Below, piece after piece: positions 1 to 9,012 of a stretch of DNA of 64,000 bases; the stretch's first letter is position 1; the number at the start of each line of letters is the position of its first letter. This DNA is from Paenibacillus sp. LS1. Its GTDB lineage: Bacteria > Bacillota > Bacilli > Paenibacillales > Paenibacillaceae. Under the pieces are notes generated by a model. The model saw only the letters and a list, made by a program, of their open reading frames with translations, searched no databases and was not told where the DNA came from. The position numbers were made by a program, and so were the translations under genes. Location: NCBI RefSeq assembly GCF_026013365.1, contig NZ_JAPDOE010000012.1:1-64000 (forward strand). The letters are read 5' to 3'.

Positions 1-629
1 CTCGGTTCGTTAGAGTCCTGCATAGAGTACATTCGGGGAGACAAACTTTTTAGCTAGCCAGGATGATGGTCGTGTTCTAACGTCTTGTTTTTTAAGAGTT
101 TGGTTACTTCTGGTTAGTAAAGGTTGTATTCAGAAGGCTCATAAATCGGAGTCTGCCCTTAAAACCACCGCACCTATTTAGCTAAATCTCTACTTTCCAG
201 CAAGATTTGTAAAAGCCTTACTGTGTTTCGAGTTTGCGTTTTCGGGTTTCGGCTTTGCGGTTTGCGAGTCTGATTTTTAACTAGGCGAAATACTTGCATC
301 AAGATACTTGCTGCAAACTAGTGGCCTCCACTAACCATGTTGGACTACACATGATAATAGAAAGAGCTGTCCCCTAACGTCAGACTTATGACGACGGGAC
401 AGCTCTTTTTTATTTTATATTCAACTTCATATTTATACTCATATCTATCACTCTACTCAATACAAGATCAAAGCAGAAAGAAATCCATGCAACTCCACGC
501 TCTCCACGTCATCTTAAACCCTACTGTACATCATCCCAACCCAATGCTCTCCCATTTACAACTGTGGTCTACGCATCCAACCATCGCCTACGATCTGCTG
601 CAACCGCAACTCGACGAACCCGACCATCC
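1..629. other. Noncoding stretch at left edge
   Basis: I see no convincing gene in this stretch. All frames are broken in the first 360 bases. The only longer open frame, beginning near 388, runs antisense into the peptidase gene and looks like its shadow. Small structures are visible: a direct repeat of ATACTTGC at 290-297 and 304-311, a short hairpin TAGTGG/CCACTA at 319-333, and the strong hairpin at 361-412 listed separately. The first 300 bases could be a decayed gene or the flank of one outside the window; I cannot tell. Confidence 0.5.
361..412. terminator. Rho-independent terminator
   Basis: The arm AAAGAGCTGTCCC at 361-373 pairs with GGGACAGCTCTTT at 396-408 around a 22-base loop and is followed by a T run on the plus strand. 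It lies about 220 bases beyond the end of the minus-strand peptidase gene and could work in both directions. Confidence 0.75.
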
Positions 630-1253
630 CTACGATTCAGCCACAACCGTGCGGATCATCATCTGCAGCGCATCCAGCATCATGGGAATAGGCAGCGAAG
701 GAACGGAAGGCTGCAACACCGCCATCTCTGTTGAGGCTGGAAAATGTACAAATCCGGCACGGATCGGGAGCTGTCCTACTCGAATGTGATCCAGCACCCG
801 GTACATCGTGTTGTTGCATATATACGTGCCTGCTGTATTGGATACGGAAGCCGGAATACCAGCTTCCGACATGTTATTCACCATGGCACGTATGGGCAAG
901 GTGGAGAATATACCGTCCGGGCTGCCGTCTACAATCGGCTCGTCCACCGGACGCTGCCCCTGGTTATCTGCATAGGAGCCAGGCGGAATGTCTTTGACAT
1001 TAACGGCGATCCGCTCCGGTGTGATGGCCGTTCTGCCCTTTGCCAATCCACAGGCGATGACAACATCCGGCCGATAGGCTTCCATCTCTGCGATGAGCAG
1101 GTCTGCACATTCATTGAAGTGCACGGGCAACAGTACTGTTTTTAGCTCAGCACCATCCATTACCTCGTTCGCAAGAGCTTCCATTAACGCTCCCGTTGGA
1201 TTAACCGCATCCCCGCCAAACGGTTCAAACCCGGATATTAGAATCTTCACCAT
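630..1253 (-). CDS. pcp: Pyroglutamyl-peptidase I (pyrrolidone-carboxylate peptidase)
   Basis: A cytosolic cysteine peptidase of family C15 that removes N-terminal pyroglutamate from peptides. The protein of about 207 residues has the usual family length. It opens with the typical ISGFEPFGG signature. The catalytic triad can be placed: Glu in ITPERIAVN (about residue 80), Cys in GTYICNN (about 146) and His in GFVHFP (about 170). The ATG at 1253 is preferred over the GTG three bases upstream because AGGAG then sits ten bases away, and the protein then starts MVKIL as relatives do. It begins 21 bases after the stop of the oxidoreductase gene, so the two probably share a transcript. The family is clear; the peptide substrates in the cell are unknown. 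Confidence 0.93.
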   Translation of the reverse strand: MVKILISGFEPFGGDAVNPTGALMEALANEVMDGAELKTVLLPVHFNECADLLIAEMEAYRPDVVIACGLAKGRTAITPERIAVNVKDIPPGSYADNQGQRPVDEPIVDGSPDGIFSTLPIRAMVNNMSEAGIPASVSNTAGTYICNNTMYRVLDHIRVGQLPIRAGFVHFPASTEMAVLQPSVPSLPIPMMLDALQMMIRTVVAES

Positions 1254-1274
1254 CACACGCCAACTCCTGTCTGT

Positions 1275-2276
1275 TTACTCCGATTTGTAACGCAATCCCC
1301 ACTGGCCCCGAATGGTGTCCATCAACTTCATGATTTCCAGGGATTCGTCCAGTTTAATGGTATTGCTCTCCGTGCGGCCTTCTAAGATACAACGTCCCGC
1401 TTCTTCTGCCTCAAAAGCATAACCAATGCACGTTCGATCATCCGTGAACTTCTCGGGCTCGTCCTGACCATTCACATGCAGATAAGCTTCTTTGCCCGCC
1501 AGGAATAAAGGTAGACGAATCTTGCCTTCCGTACCGTATATAACCGCTTCATTGCTGAGGTTCAGACGAATGGCAGCACTTAGTGATGCAGAACGCCCCT
1601 CCGAATAGGACAACAACACGGAAAACTGCTCGTCCACGCCCGTCTCACCAATATTGGCCGTACTCCATACATGCTGGGGCTGTTCGCCAAAGATCATCGA
1701 AGCAAAGGAGATCGGGTACACCCCTGCATCCAGCAACGCGCCTCCACCAAGATCCGGATTAAGCAATCTGCCTTCTGGCTCCCAGCCCACACGGAATCCA
1801 AAGTCTGCCTGAACCAAACGAACTTCACCAATCCGTCCTTCTGCAATCCATGCTCTGGCTTGTTCAATGGGTGGCAAGAAACGTGTCCACATACCCTCCA
1901 TTAGAAAAAGCTTGCGCTCCCGCGCAGTCTCCACCAGCTGCTCCAACTGACGCGCATTCATGGTGAACGGCTTTTCACAGAGAACCGCCTTGCCTGCCTC
2001 CAGACAAGCCATTACATTCTCCTTATGTAAAGGATGAGGTGTTGCCACATAGATAATATCTACCTCAGGATCTTGCAGCATTTCATCATACGAGCCGTAA
2101 GCGCGTGCAAAACCATATTCAGCTGCAAACTTCTCTGCGCTTCCCGCTGTCCGCGAACCTACCGCTGCTTTCTCCGCGTTCCCCGCATGCTCCAAATCCT
2201 TTGCAAACTGGGATGCAATCCATCCCGTGCCCATAATGCCCCAACGTACTTTGTCCCGTCCCACTACTTCTGTCAT
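1275..2276 (-). CDS. Gfo/Idh/MocA family NAD(P)-dependent oxidoreductase
   Basis: A 333-residue oxidoreductase. The N-terminal Rossmann domain has the dinucleotide-binding signature GIMGTGWIASQF at about residues 13-24 and the family EKPF motif with its substrate-contacting lysine near residue 97. The C-terminal half carries the alpha/beta domain with GGALLDAGVYP, as in dimeric dihydrodiol-dehydrogenase-like members. Substrates in this family are usually sugars, inositols or diols, and the sequence alone does not show which one. The ATG has a good ribosome binding site, GGGAGG, nine bases upstream. It is the first gene of a likely two-gene unit with pcp. There are no transport or sugar-kinase genes beside it to suggest a pathway. 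Confidence 0.88.
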   Translation of the reverse strand: MTEVVGRDKVRWGIMGTGWIASQFAKDLEHAGNAEKAAVGSRTAGSAEKFAAEYGFARAYGSYDEMLQDPEVDIIYVATPHPLHKENVMACLEAGKAVLCEKPFTMNARQLEQLVETARERKLFLMEGMWTRFLPPIEQARAWIAEGRIGEVRLVQADFGFRVGWEPEGRLLNPDLGGGALLDAGVYPISFASMIFGEQPQHVWSTANIGETGVDEQFSVLLSYSEGRSASLSAAIRLNLSNEAVIYGTEGKIRLPLFLAGKEAYLHVNGQDEPEKFTDDRTCIGYAFEAEEAGRCILEGRTESNTIKLDESLEIMKLMDTIRGQWGLRYKSE

Positions 2277-2506
2277 ATTAAAGCCTCCCTACTGCAAATT
2301 GAGTTGAAAAGGTTCATGATTCAGATCAGGCCAACATGTTATCCCCTTTATTTTACCAAAAAGAAACGCTTACGTCAGACGATGATTTCGATCTGCAATT
2401 TCAACAAGCTTATACAGAGCCTTCATCTGAGATTCGTTCTCATTTCAATTCTTCAGTATTTTTGCTAAGATTATCAGCAGATCACGGATGAAAGGACGAT
2501 TCTACT

Positions 2507-3247
2507 TTGTCCACACTTGTAGCCATAGATCGCTTGGTTAAACGTATCGGTATAACAGAGCAGCACATTTTATTTGAACATGTTAACGCAGCAATCGACA
2601 AAGGCGAACGTATTGCCATTCTCGGTGCATCGGGTCAAGGTAAAAGTACACTGCTCCGCATTCTCTCCCTGCTTGATGTCCCTGATGAAGGAGACATGCT
2701 CTGGAAAGGAACATCTTATCGTGATTTGGACCCCCGCACCTGGCGTATGCGCATGACGTATGTGGCACAACAGGCCATCATGCTTGCAGGCAGTGTGGAG
2801 GATAATCTGAAGACTGTGCACTTGCTTCACCGAAAGCCTTATGACCAGGACTTGGCACGTCGGTTGCTTGCGGGAATGGGACTGGAGAATCTAGATCTCC
2901 ACAAACGTGCCGGTGACCTGTCTGGCGGAGAAAAACAACGCATCTCCCTCATTCGTTCCATGATGCTGCGCCCTGAAGTCCTGCTGCTGGATGAAGTCAC
3001 AGCTTCCCTGGATCGGACGAACGCCCGGCTTGTAGAAGAACAATTGACCCACTGGAGCCAGCAGGAAGGTACTTCCCTCGTCTGGGTTACTCATGATCAG
3101 GAACAGGCTCGTTCATTCAGTACGACCACCTGGTTCATGGGTAATCAGACACTGCTGGAGCGTAAGCCCACAGCTTCATTTTTTAACCGTCCGGATACGG
3201 ATCTGGCTCGGCAATTTATTATGCAACCTGCCCCTTCGGCAGAATAA
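2507..3247 (+). CDS. ABC transporter ATP-binding protein, FetA (YbbL)-like
   Basis: A 246-residue cytoplasmic ATPase with Walker A GASGQGKST near residue 41, signature LSGGEKQR near residue 139, Walker B VLLLDE, and the switch His in VTHDQ. The gene sits nine bases upstream of a UPF0014/FetB permease. That pairing defines FetAB, described in Escherichia coli as an iron exporter that eases oxidative stress. The start is TTG, preceded by GAAAGGA about nine bases upstream. It heads a same-strand run through the siderophore regulator, so an iron role fits the context. Export of iron is inferred from the pairing, because the ATPase by itself would also fit other small importers or exporters. Confidence 0.85.
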   Translation: MSTLVAIDRLVKRIGITEQHILFEHVNAAIDKGERIAILGASGQGKSTLLRILSLLDVPDEGDMLWKGTSYRDLDPRTWRMRMTYVAQQAIMLAGSVEDNLKTVHLLHRKPYDQDLARRLLAGMGLENLDLHKRAGDLSGGEKQRISLIRSMMLRPEVLLLDEVTASLDRTNARLVEEQLTHWSQQEGTSLVWVTHDQEQARSFSTTTWFMGNQTLLERKPTASFFNRPDTDLARQFIMQPAPSAE

Positions 3248-3256
3248 GGAGAAACC

Positions 3257-4006
3257 ATGTCTCTCATCGCTCTGAGCTTTACGATTATCTTTGTGATGGT
3301 CACTATGCTTATCTCAGTCTGGCAAAAGCTTGATCTGGAAAAGGATATTGCCATTGGCACCGTTCGCTCCGCTATACAGCTGTTACTTGTCGGATATGTA
3401 CTTCAATTTATTTTCAACTCGGATCATCCGGCTCTCATTGTTGCTATTGTAGGATTCATGATCATTGTGGCTTCCTTTAATGCTGGCAAACGCGGAAAGG
3501 GGCTTCGCTGGATTCCCCTGTATATTGCCACTGCTATTACGGTTACGGAGCTATTAATGATGGGATTACTGTTGGGTCTGAACATTGTGGAGCCCACTAC
3601 TCAATACATCATTCCATTAAGCGGGATGACCATTGGTAATGCCATGGTGGTGTCCGGATTGTTTCTAAATCAGATGAAACGGGAAGTCGAAGCCTCCAAA
3701 GGTGAGATCGAAGCCCTGCTCGCGCTGGGGGCCACTCCAAGGCGTGCTTTTCAGGATGTGTTGAAACGTTCCGTCAAATCCAGCATGATTCCAACCATTG
3801 ATGGCATGAAAACGGTAGGTCTCGTGCAGCTTCCCGGCATGATGACAGGCATGATTATTGCGGGTGCCGATCCGGTGGAAGCTGTTCGTTACCAGATCCT
3901 TATAGTATTTGCTTTTACCAGTTCAGCCGCCATTACCAGCATCCTGCTTAGCTTGATGACATACCGGCAGTGGTTCACATCGGATATGCGGCTGCGCTCC
4001 CTATGA
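3257..4006 (+). CDS. FetB/UPF0014 family permease, putative iron exporter
   Basis: An integral membrane protein of 249 residues with about seven hydrophobic segments. It has the family block QYIIPLSGMTIGNAMVVSG and the conserved cytoplasmic stretch EALLALGAT, followed by QLPGMMTGMIIAGADPVEAVRYQ. These match the UPF0014/YbbM family, the membrane partner of FetA. It starts with ATG behind AAGGAG and lies nine bases after the ATPase gene, so the two are almost certainly co-expressed. In E. coli the pair lowers iron sensitivity to peroxide; here its position next to siderophore uptake suggests control of cytosolic iron. The length and the motifs look intact. Confidence 0.87.
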   Translation: MSLIALSFTIIFVMVTMLISVWQKLDLEKDIAIGTVRSAIQLLLVGYVLQFIFNSDHPALIVAIVGFMIIVASFNAGKRGKGLRWIPLYIATAITVTELLMMGLLLGLNIVEPTTQYIIPLSGMTIGNAMVVSGLFLNQMKREVEASKGEIEALLALGATPRRAFQDVLKRSVKSSMIPTIDGMKTVGLVQLPGMMTGMIIAGADPVEAVRYQILIVFAFTSSAAITSILLSLMTYRQWFTSDMRLRSL

Positions 4007-4039
4007 TAAATCTAACCAATCAAGAGAGGAGGTTACAAG

Positions 4040-5773
4040 ATGATAACCAATCCAGGCACTGACCATAACCGTATCAACACCCCACGAGTCATAAACCAGC
4101 AGCCCCATTCCGACCCTGGGACTGAATCCACTGCTCGGACGGAACTCGATGCATTCCTGAATGATATCCTGATCGAACTCCGTCAGGCGGAGCATGTTAC
4201 AGCACGTGGGAAATGGCGCTGGCAGACAAAAGATCTTGCACATCACACCTTCATATATATGCACAAATTCACGGGCACACTGACCACGAATGGGACCGAA
4301 TCCCCTGTGGTTCGCAAATCAGCTTGTCTGTGCACTCCAGGCACTTCAATTGAACTGATTGGTGATGAAGATCATGAGATTGAACTGTATATCATTCATT
4401 TCGATCTGTTTCGGGCTACGGAGAAAACGGAAGCCCGACGAATCTATGAACGAGAACTCAGCTCACCTGTTACAGGCTGGATCCAGGGGCCATTTTACGG
4501 CATACAACGGATTGCTGCACAACTTACACAGATGACCAACGAAGGTTCGCACACCGGCTTGAAAACACAACTCCTCCTGACGGACCTGCTCCATATGCTC
4601 TGGCCTCAGGAAGACCAGACGGACGTTGTGGCAGGACAAGATGAACCTGAGCAGTGGCTCCGGTCAACTCTGCAATATATGCGGGAAAACTACATGCACG
4701 AGATCAAACTGGAGAAGCTGGCAGAACTTGCAGGCATGCACCCATCCTATTACTCACAGCTGTTCAAGAGCCGCATGCAGAAGAATCCCATTGAATACAT
4801 CACCCATCTGCGCATGAACCGGGCCAAAGAATTGCTGCTCACTTCCGACCTGCGTATCCGTGATGTGGCTCGCGAAGTGGGATACCGTGACGAATTCTAT
4901 TTCAGCCGGCGTTTCCGAAACCACGCCGGTTATGCGCCAACTTCCTATTCAAAGCAGGTCCACCGGAACATCGTGTCACTCTCTTATCCATACACGGATC
5001 ACCTGATGACACTTGGCATCACGCCTTGTGCAGCTCAGATCCAGGGTAACCTGCCACATATGCCCAAATCGCTCAAGCTACCCTTTCACGCCTATGAACC
5101 GTGGGAACAGGGACGTCAGGCTTTTCTGGATGTGAATCCCGAATTGGTTCTGACCAAAGATAATGCAGCTGCCAAAGCCATGGAACATATTGGCGATGTC
5201 GCCCCAATTATCACCATTCCCTGGAACCAGACAGACGTCTTCGGTCATCTACAGAAGATTGCATCCATCGTGGACCGCACCCAGGCAGCGAAAGATTGGC
5301 TGGATCGACATGAACGTAAGGCAGAGCGTGCACGCAAAAAAATCAAGGAATTCGTCGGGGACATTACGGTTGCCGTCGGCACATTGACCCCTAAAGGTCC
5401 ACGGATGTACAGTCACCGTAATTTCGGACACGTCTTTTACCGCAGTCTGCAATTAACCGCACCTCAGCTAATCCAGAACGAAGCGGCTGGCAAATCTCCA
5501 GGCGTTGGATTCAACTGGCTACCCTTCACACCAGGTGAATGGGATGGTCTGGAGGCAGATGTGCTGGTACTGGCGATTAGCTCAATGCATGAACGGGCAA
5601 CACTATGGAGAGAAATGACTGTAAATCCATTATGGAACAGCCATCCTGCGGTAAAAAACGGAAGGGTTCATTTTATCGACTGGAACTCATGGGTCGTATA
5701 TGCTCCTTATTCCATCAACATCCAGCTCGATGAAGCGCTCTCTATGTTGACGAACAAACCTTCGCTTTTGTAA
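4040..5773 (+). CDS. AraC-family regulator fused to a siderophore-binding domain (Btr-like)
   Basis: A 577-residue regulator in three parts. Residues about 30-180 form a cupin-like N-terminal domain. Residues about 210-310 hold two AraC helix-turn-helix motifs (KLAELAGMHPSYYSQLFK and IRDVAREVGYRDEFYFSRRF). Residues about 315-577 resemble a periplasmic iron-siderophore-binding fold, containing the DHLMTLGITP segment typical of such proteins. This is the layout of Bacillus subtilis Btr (YbbB), which binds bacillibactin or enterobactin and activates the feu operon. It has no signal peptide, so it senses in the cytoplasm. GAGGAGG precedes the ATG, 33 bases after fetB. The uptake genes just downstream are the obvious target. 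The exact siderophore is not deducible. Confidence 0.9.
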   Translation: MITNPGTDHNRINTPRVINQQPHSDPGTESTARTELDAFLNDILIELRQAEHVTARGKWRWQTKDLAHHTFIYMHKFTGTLTTNGTESPVVRKSACLCTPGTSIELIGDEDHEIELYIIHFDLFRATEKTEARRIYERELSSPVTGWIQGPFYGIQRIAAQLTQMTNEGSHTGLKTQLLLTDLLHMLWPQEDQTDVVAGQDEPEQWLRSTLQYMRENYMHEIKLEKLAELAGMHPSYYSQLFKSRMQKNPIEYITHLRMNRAKELLLTSDLRIRDVAREVGYRDEFYFSRRFRNHAGYAPTSYSKQVHRNIVSLSYPYTDHLMTLGITPCAAQIQGNLPHMPKSLKLPFHAYEPWEQGRQAFLDVNPELVLTKDNAAAKAMEHIGDVAPIITIPWNQTDVFGHLQKIASIVDRTQAAKDWLDRHERKAERARKKIKEFVGDITVAVGTLTPKGPRMYSHRNFGHVFYRSLQLTAPQLIQNEAAGKSPGVGFNWLPFTPGEWDGLEADVLVLAISSMHERATLWREMTVNPLWNSHPAVKNGRVHFIDWNSWVVYAPYSINIQLDEALSMLTNKPSLL

Positions 5774-5793
5774 TCTAAAAAATGTCCATTCTC

Positions 5794-5836
5794 AAAATCT
5801 TAATTTATGCCATGTACGGGCCTGAATTAAGATTTT
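5794..5836 (+). repeat. Perfect 12-bp inverted repeat between regulator and uptake operon
   Basis: AAAATCTTAATT at 5794-5805 is repeated in inverse at 5825-5836 (AATTAAGATTTT) with a 19-base loop. It could be a weak AT-rich terminator of the regulator gene or an operator. It lacks a T run beyond the stem, and TATAAT at 5836-5841 overlaps its right end. Confidence 0.6.
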
Positions 5837-5852
5837 ATAATGATCACTAATT

Positions 5853-5871
5853 GATAATGATAATCAATAAC
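5853..5871 (+). promoter_or_regulatory. Fur box
   Basis: The 19 bases GATAATGATAATCAATAAC match the classical Fur consensus at 17 positions by my count. TTGATA at 5851-5856 and TGAAAT at 5874-5879, spaced 17, could be the -35 and -10, putting the Fur site in the spacer. Repression of the uptake genes by iron-loaded Fur follows from this. Confidence 0.85.
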
Positions 5872-5872
5872 A

Positions 5873-6946
5873 ATGAAATGCGTTGTTGGTAACAAAGGAG
5901 TGACCCGTATTCAACATCCGGGACTGCCACATCGTCCGTCCAATTCACAAAAATCTGCAGTGACGGTTGGCCTGATGTTTTTGTCTGCCATAGCCGTACT
6001 GCTGCTAAGTATGTTTGTCGCAATCTCGTTAGGTGCCAAAGGGCTGACGCTGGAAACGGTATGGACTGCCATATTCCAGTACAATCCGGCTTTGACGCCA
6101 CATCAGATTATTCATGAGCTACGGCTGCCTCGTGTCCTTGCTGCGGTGATCATCGGCGCTGCCTTTGCAGTTGCAGGAGCTTTAATGCAGGGCATTACGC
6201 GTAATCCGCTCGCAGATACCGGCATTCTGGGTATCAATGCTGGAGCTACTTTTGTCGTAGCACTGAGCTTTGCCTTTTGGCCCGGACTGCCTTACGGCTG
6301 GATCATGTTTCTATCGTTCCTGGGGGCTGTTCTGGGCACACTGCTTATCTTCCTGCTCGGCATGGCAGCCCCTGGTGGTTTGAATTCCATCAGGCTTACC
6401 GTTGCCGGGGCCGTTATTGCCGCCATGTTAAGTTCGCTCAGCATAGGGGTTGCCATTTATTTTGACCTGAGTCAGGATCTGGCCTTCTGGTATGCAGGTG
6501 GGTTTGGCGGAATTGAATGGCGGCATCTGAAACTGATTCTTCCCGTGCTGCTCGTGACGCTGGTGCTGATCATGCCACTCGCCCGGCGTGTATCCCTTAT
6601 GTCACTCGGTGAAGAAGTAGCGATTAATCTCGGGATCAACCTGCGTTGGACGAGGTTTCTCGCCCTGGCAGCGGTTGTTGTGCTGGCTGGCGTGTCCGTG
6701 TCGGCAGTAGGCTCGATCGGATTTGTCGGACTGGTCATCCCCCATATCTCCCGCAAACTGGTGGGTGTGGATTATCGGCTTATTATTCCAATGTCCTCCC
6801 TGCTGGGAGCGGTGTTGCTGGTGCTCGCCGATCTGGGCTCACGCATCGTAAACCCGCCAGAGGAACTCGCGGTAGGCATTATGGTCGCCTTTGTCGGTGT
6901 ACCGTTCTTCCTCTATCTGGCCCGTAAAGAAAGGAGGGCCTTATAA
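5873..6946 (+). CDS. FecCD-family iron-siderophore ABC permease (FeuB-like)
   Basis: A membrane permease of the BtuC/FecCD family that forms half of the channel for ferric-siderophore import. It has about nine or ten transmembrane segments. Family blocks are visible: LRLPRVLAAVIIGAAFAVAG, MQGITRNPLADTGILGI, and near the end GFVGLVIPHISRKLVG. The start is uncertain. The ATG at 5873 has no ribosome binding site and touches the Fur box. If the promoter in the Fur box is used, this codon is not even transcribed. AAAGGAG at about 5893-5899 instead sits eight to nine bases before an in-frame ATT at 5909. Conserved hydrophobic sequence begins only after about residue 30, so either start is possible. 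The second permease follows after two bases. Confidence 0.9.
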   Translation: MKCVVGNKGVTRIQHPGLPHRPSNSQKSAVTVGLMFLSAIAVLLLSMFVAISLGAKGLTLETVWTAIFQYNPALTPHQIIHELRLPRVLAAVIIGAAFAVAGALMQGITRNPLADTGILGINAGATFVVALSFAFWPGLPYGWIMFLSFLGAVLGTLLIFLLGMAAPGGLNSIRLTVAGAVIAAMLSSLSIGVAIYFDLSQDLAFWYAGGFGGIEWRHLKLILPVLLVTLVLIMPLARRVSLMSLGEEVAINLGINLRWTRFLALAAVVVLAGVSVSAVGSIGFVGLVIPHISRKLVGVDYRLIIPMSSLLGAVLLVLADLGSRIVNPPEELAVGIMVAFVGVPFFLYLARKERRAL

Positions 6947-6948
6947 CG

Positions 6949-7965
6949 ATGAATTCCAATGCACCTTCACGAGGTAAACGTTCAATAATCGTTAGTGTCA
7001 CGCTGCTCTGCATCGCCTTTGCTGTTATTGTGATCAGCCTGAATACGGGAACGATTCGTCTGTCCCCGGTGGCTGTATTGCAGACTTTGCTTGGCAATGG
7101 TAGTTCAGATGATCAGATTGTATTGTTCGATTACCGACTGCCTCGCATTCTGGTGACTGTACTGGCCGGAGCAGGACTTGGAATTGCTGGAGCGGCGTTG
7201 CAGGGAATCACTCGCAATCCACTGGCAGACCCGGGCATTCTGGGATTGCATGCCGGGGCAGCGTTTGGACTAATAGTGTTTGTTAGTTTCTCCTTTACGA
7301 TGAATGGCTCTGTGGCCTTACTGATTCCGTTGTTTGCTTTTGCAGGCAGTGTGGTCGCCGCCCTGATCATCATGCTGCTATCCTATGATCGCCATAATGG
7401 TGTATCACCCATCAAGCTGATTCTGGTGGGAATCGCGGTAGCGGCCGGGTTCCATGCGTTAACACTCTATCTATCCCTGCGTCTGGATGAAGACACTTAT
7501 TCCTTTGCCGCTCGCTGGCTGGCAGGAAGCGTCTGGGGCCGGGATTGGGTTCATGTGCAAGCGTTGCTTCCTTGGGTGGTGTTATGTATCTCGTACATTT
7601 GGAGTCGATCCAAAACGCTTGATGCCTTCAATCTTGGAGATGCTGCCGCAACCAGTATCGGGACGCCCGTCCGATCCCAGCGTGTTATTTTGCTGCTCTG
7701 TGCCGTGGCTTTGTCAGCCGTCAGTGTGTCCATGGCTGGTGGGATCGGCTTTATCGGTCTGGCAGCGCCACATCTGGCGCGCAGGCTTGTCGGTCCGATG
7801 CATCGGCATCTGATCCCTGCCGCCGGACTCATCGGTATGGTTATTCTGGTGACCGCCGATACCATCGGGCGAACAATCTTTCAGCCTAACGCCATTCCGG
7901 CAGGTGTGGTGGTTGCTGCGATTGGTGCACCTTACTTTTTGTACCTTTTAGTACGAAGCAAGTGA
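6949..7965 (+). CDS. FecCD-family iron-siderophore ABC permease (FeuC-like)
   Basis: Second permease half, 338 residues, with the same family blocks as its neighbour: YRLPRILVTVLAGAGLGIAG, LQGITRNPLADPGILGL and GFIGLAAPHLARRLVG. A leading hydrophobic segment and about nine further membrane spans are visible. The pair is expected to make a heterodimeric channel fed by the lipoprotein encoded next. GAAAGGAGG, at the end of the preceding gene, serves as the ribosome binding site, so translation is probably coupled. No ATPase gene is in this cluster. In B. subtilis the FeuABC system likewise lacks its own ATPase and borrows YusV, so a shared ATPase elsewhere is likely. Confidence 0.92.
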   Translation: MNSNAPSRGKRSIIVSVTLLCIAFAVIVISLNTGTIRLSPVAVLQTLLGNGSSDDQIVLFDYRLPRILVTVLAGAGLGIAGAALQGITRNPLADPGILGLHAGAAFGLIVFVSFSFTMNGSVALLIPLFAFAGSVVAALIIMLLSYDRHNGVSPIKLILVGIAVAAGFHALTLYLSLRLDEDTYSFAARWLAGSVWGRDWVHVQALLPWVVLCISYIWSRSKTLDAFNLGDAAATSIGTPVRSQRVILLLCAVALSAVSVSMAGGIGFIGLAAPHLARRLVGPMHRHLIPAAGLIGMVILVTADTIGRTIFQPNAIPAGVVVAAIGAPYFLYLLVRSK

Positions 7966-8025
7966 TCTTTTTTATAAAAAACAATAAAGACATCCTAGAG
8001 ATGTTCAAGGAGAATGTGACTACCC

Positions 8026-8976
8026 ATGTTAAAGAAAAATCTTATGCTTGTCATGAGTATCTGTCTGGTGCTTATACTCGCAGCCTGTGGAACGGCCAAC
8101 AATTCATCATCTGCTTCTGGCGGTTCGTCCACGGATACTTCAACTGAAAATCAGGACAACAGCGCAAGTTCGGGCGAGCAACGTATTGCCTCCATGTCGA
8201 TCCATCTGACCAATGATCTGCTGTCTCTGGGCATTACTCCGGTTGGTTCCGTTATCGGTGGCGAAGCTAAGGCCTTCCTGTCCCATGTTGCTGATCGTCT
8301 TCAGAATACAACGCCGCTTGGTCCGGTTAAAGACCCGGATATGGAAGCTCTGCTTGCTCTGAAACCGGATGTGATCTATCTGGACGAAGAATACTCTGGT
8401 GATGATGTTGCCAAATTCGAAAAAATTGCCCCGGTGCATGTCTTCAATCTGGATGACGGTACATGGCGCGACCATCTGAAAGACATTGGCAAACTTGTGA
8501 ATCGTGAGAAAGAAGCCGAGCAATATATTCAGGACTACGCGACCGAAACGGAAGAAGTCAAATCTCTGATTCATGACACCATTGGAGTTGATGGTACTGT
8601 AATCGCGATCCGTGTTACAGCCAAGGAATTGCGTGTGTTCAGTACGCGCCGTCCCATGGGTCCCATTTTATACGAAGATCTCGGTCTGACTCCTGCCAAA
8701 GGCATTACAGATATTGATTCAACTAAACCCTATCAAGTCGTCTCCCGTGAAATATTGCCGGACTATGATGCAGATGCGATCTTTGTGGTTGTGAATTCGG
8801 ATGATGAAGCCCAGACCATGTTCAAGGAGCTGCAAAACAATCCGATCTGGCAGGGCCTGAAAGCAGTCAAAGCCGGTCATGTCTACCCAATTGGTGCACA
8901 GCCTTGGCTGGATTATTCATCTATCGGTAATAAAATGGCCATGGATGAAGCCAAAGAAATGTTCTCCAAGAAGTAA
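8026..8976 (+). CDS. Iron-siderophore-binding lipoprotein (FeuA-like)
   Basis: A 316-residue extracytoplasmic substrate-binding protein of the FepB/FeuA type. The N-terminus is a lipoprotein signal (MLKKNLMLVMSICLVLILAA followed by Cys), so the mature protein is lipid-anchored on the outer face of the membrane. A Ser/Gly-rich linker follows, then the helical-backbone siderophore-binding fold with segments ALLALKPDVIYLDEEYSG and the terminal GHVYPIGAQPW. It starts with ATG behind AAGGAG, 60 bases after the permease. With the two permeases and the Btr-like regulator it forms a catecholate-siderophore uptake locus of the bacillibactin kind; the ligand is an inference from this arrangement. A strong terminator follows. 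Confidence 0.92.
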   Translation: MLKKNLMLVMSICLVLILAACGTANNSSSASGGSSTDTSTENQDNSASSGEQRIASMSIHLTNDLLSLGITPVGSVIGGEAKAFLSHVADRLQNTTPLGPVKDPDMEALLALKPDVIYLDEEYSGDDVAKFEKIAPVHVFNLDDGTWRDHLKDIGKLVNREKEAEQYIQDYATETEEVKSLIHDTIGVDGTVIAIRVTAKELRVFSTRRPMGPILYEDLGLTPAKGITDIDSTKPYQVVSREILPDYDADAIFVVVNSDDEAQTMFKELQNNPIWQGLKAVKAGHVYPIGAQPWLDYSSIGNKMAMDEAKEMFSKK

Positions 8977-9012
8977 GTTTCCGTACACACCACACTAACG
9001 TGTGACAATACC

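Noticed and set aside
388..789. 133-codon plus-strand open frame at the left edge
   Set aside because: It runs antisense into the pcp gene, starts inside a terminator hairpin and has no ribosome binding site.
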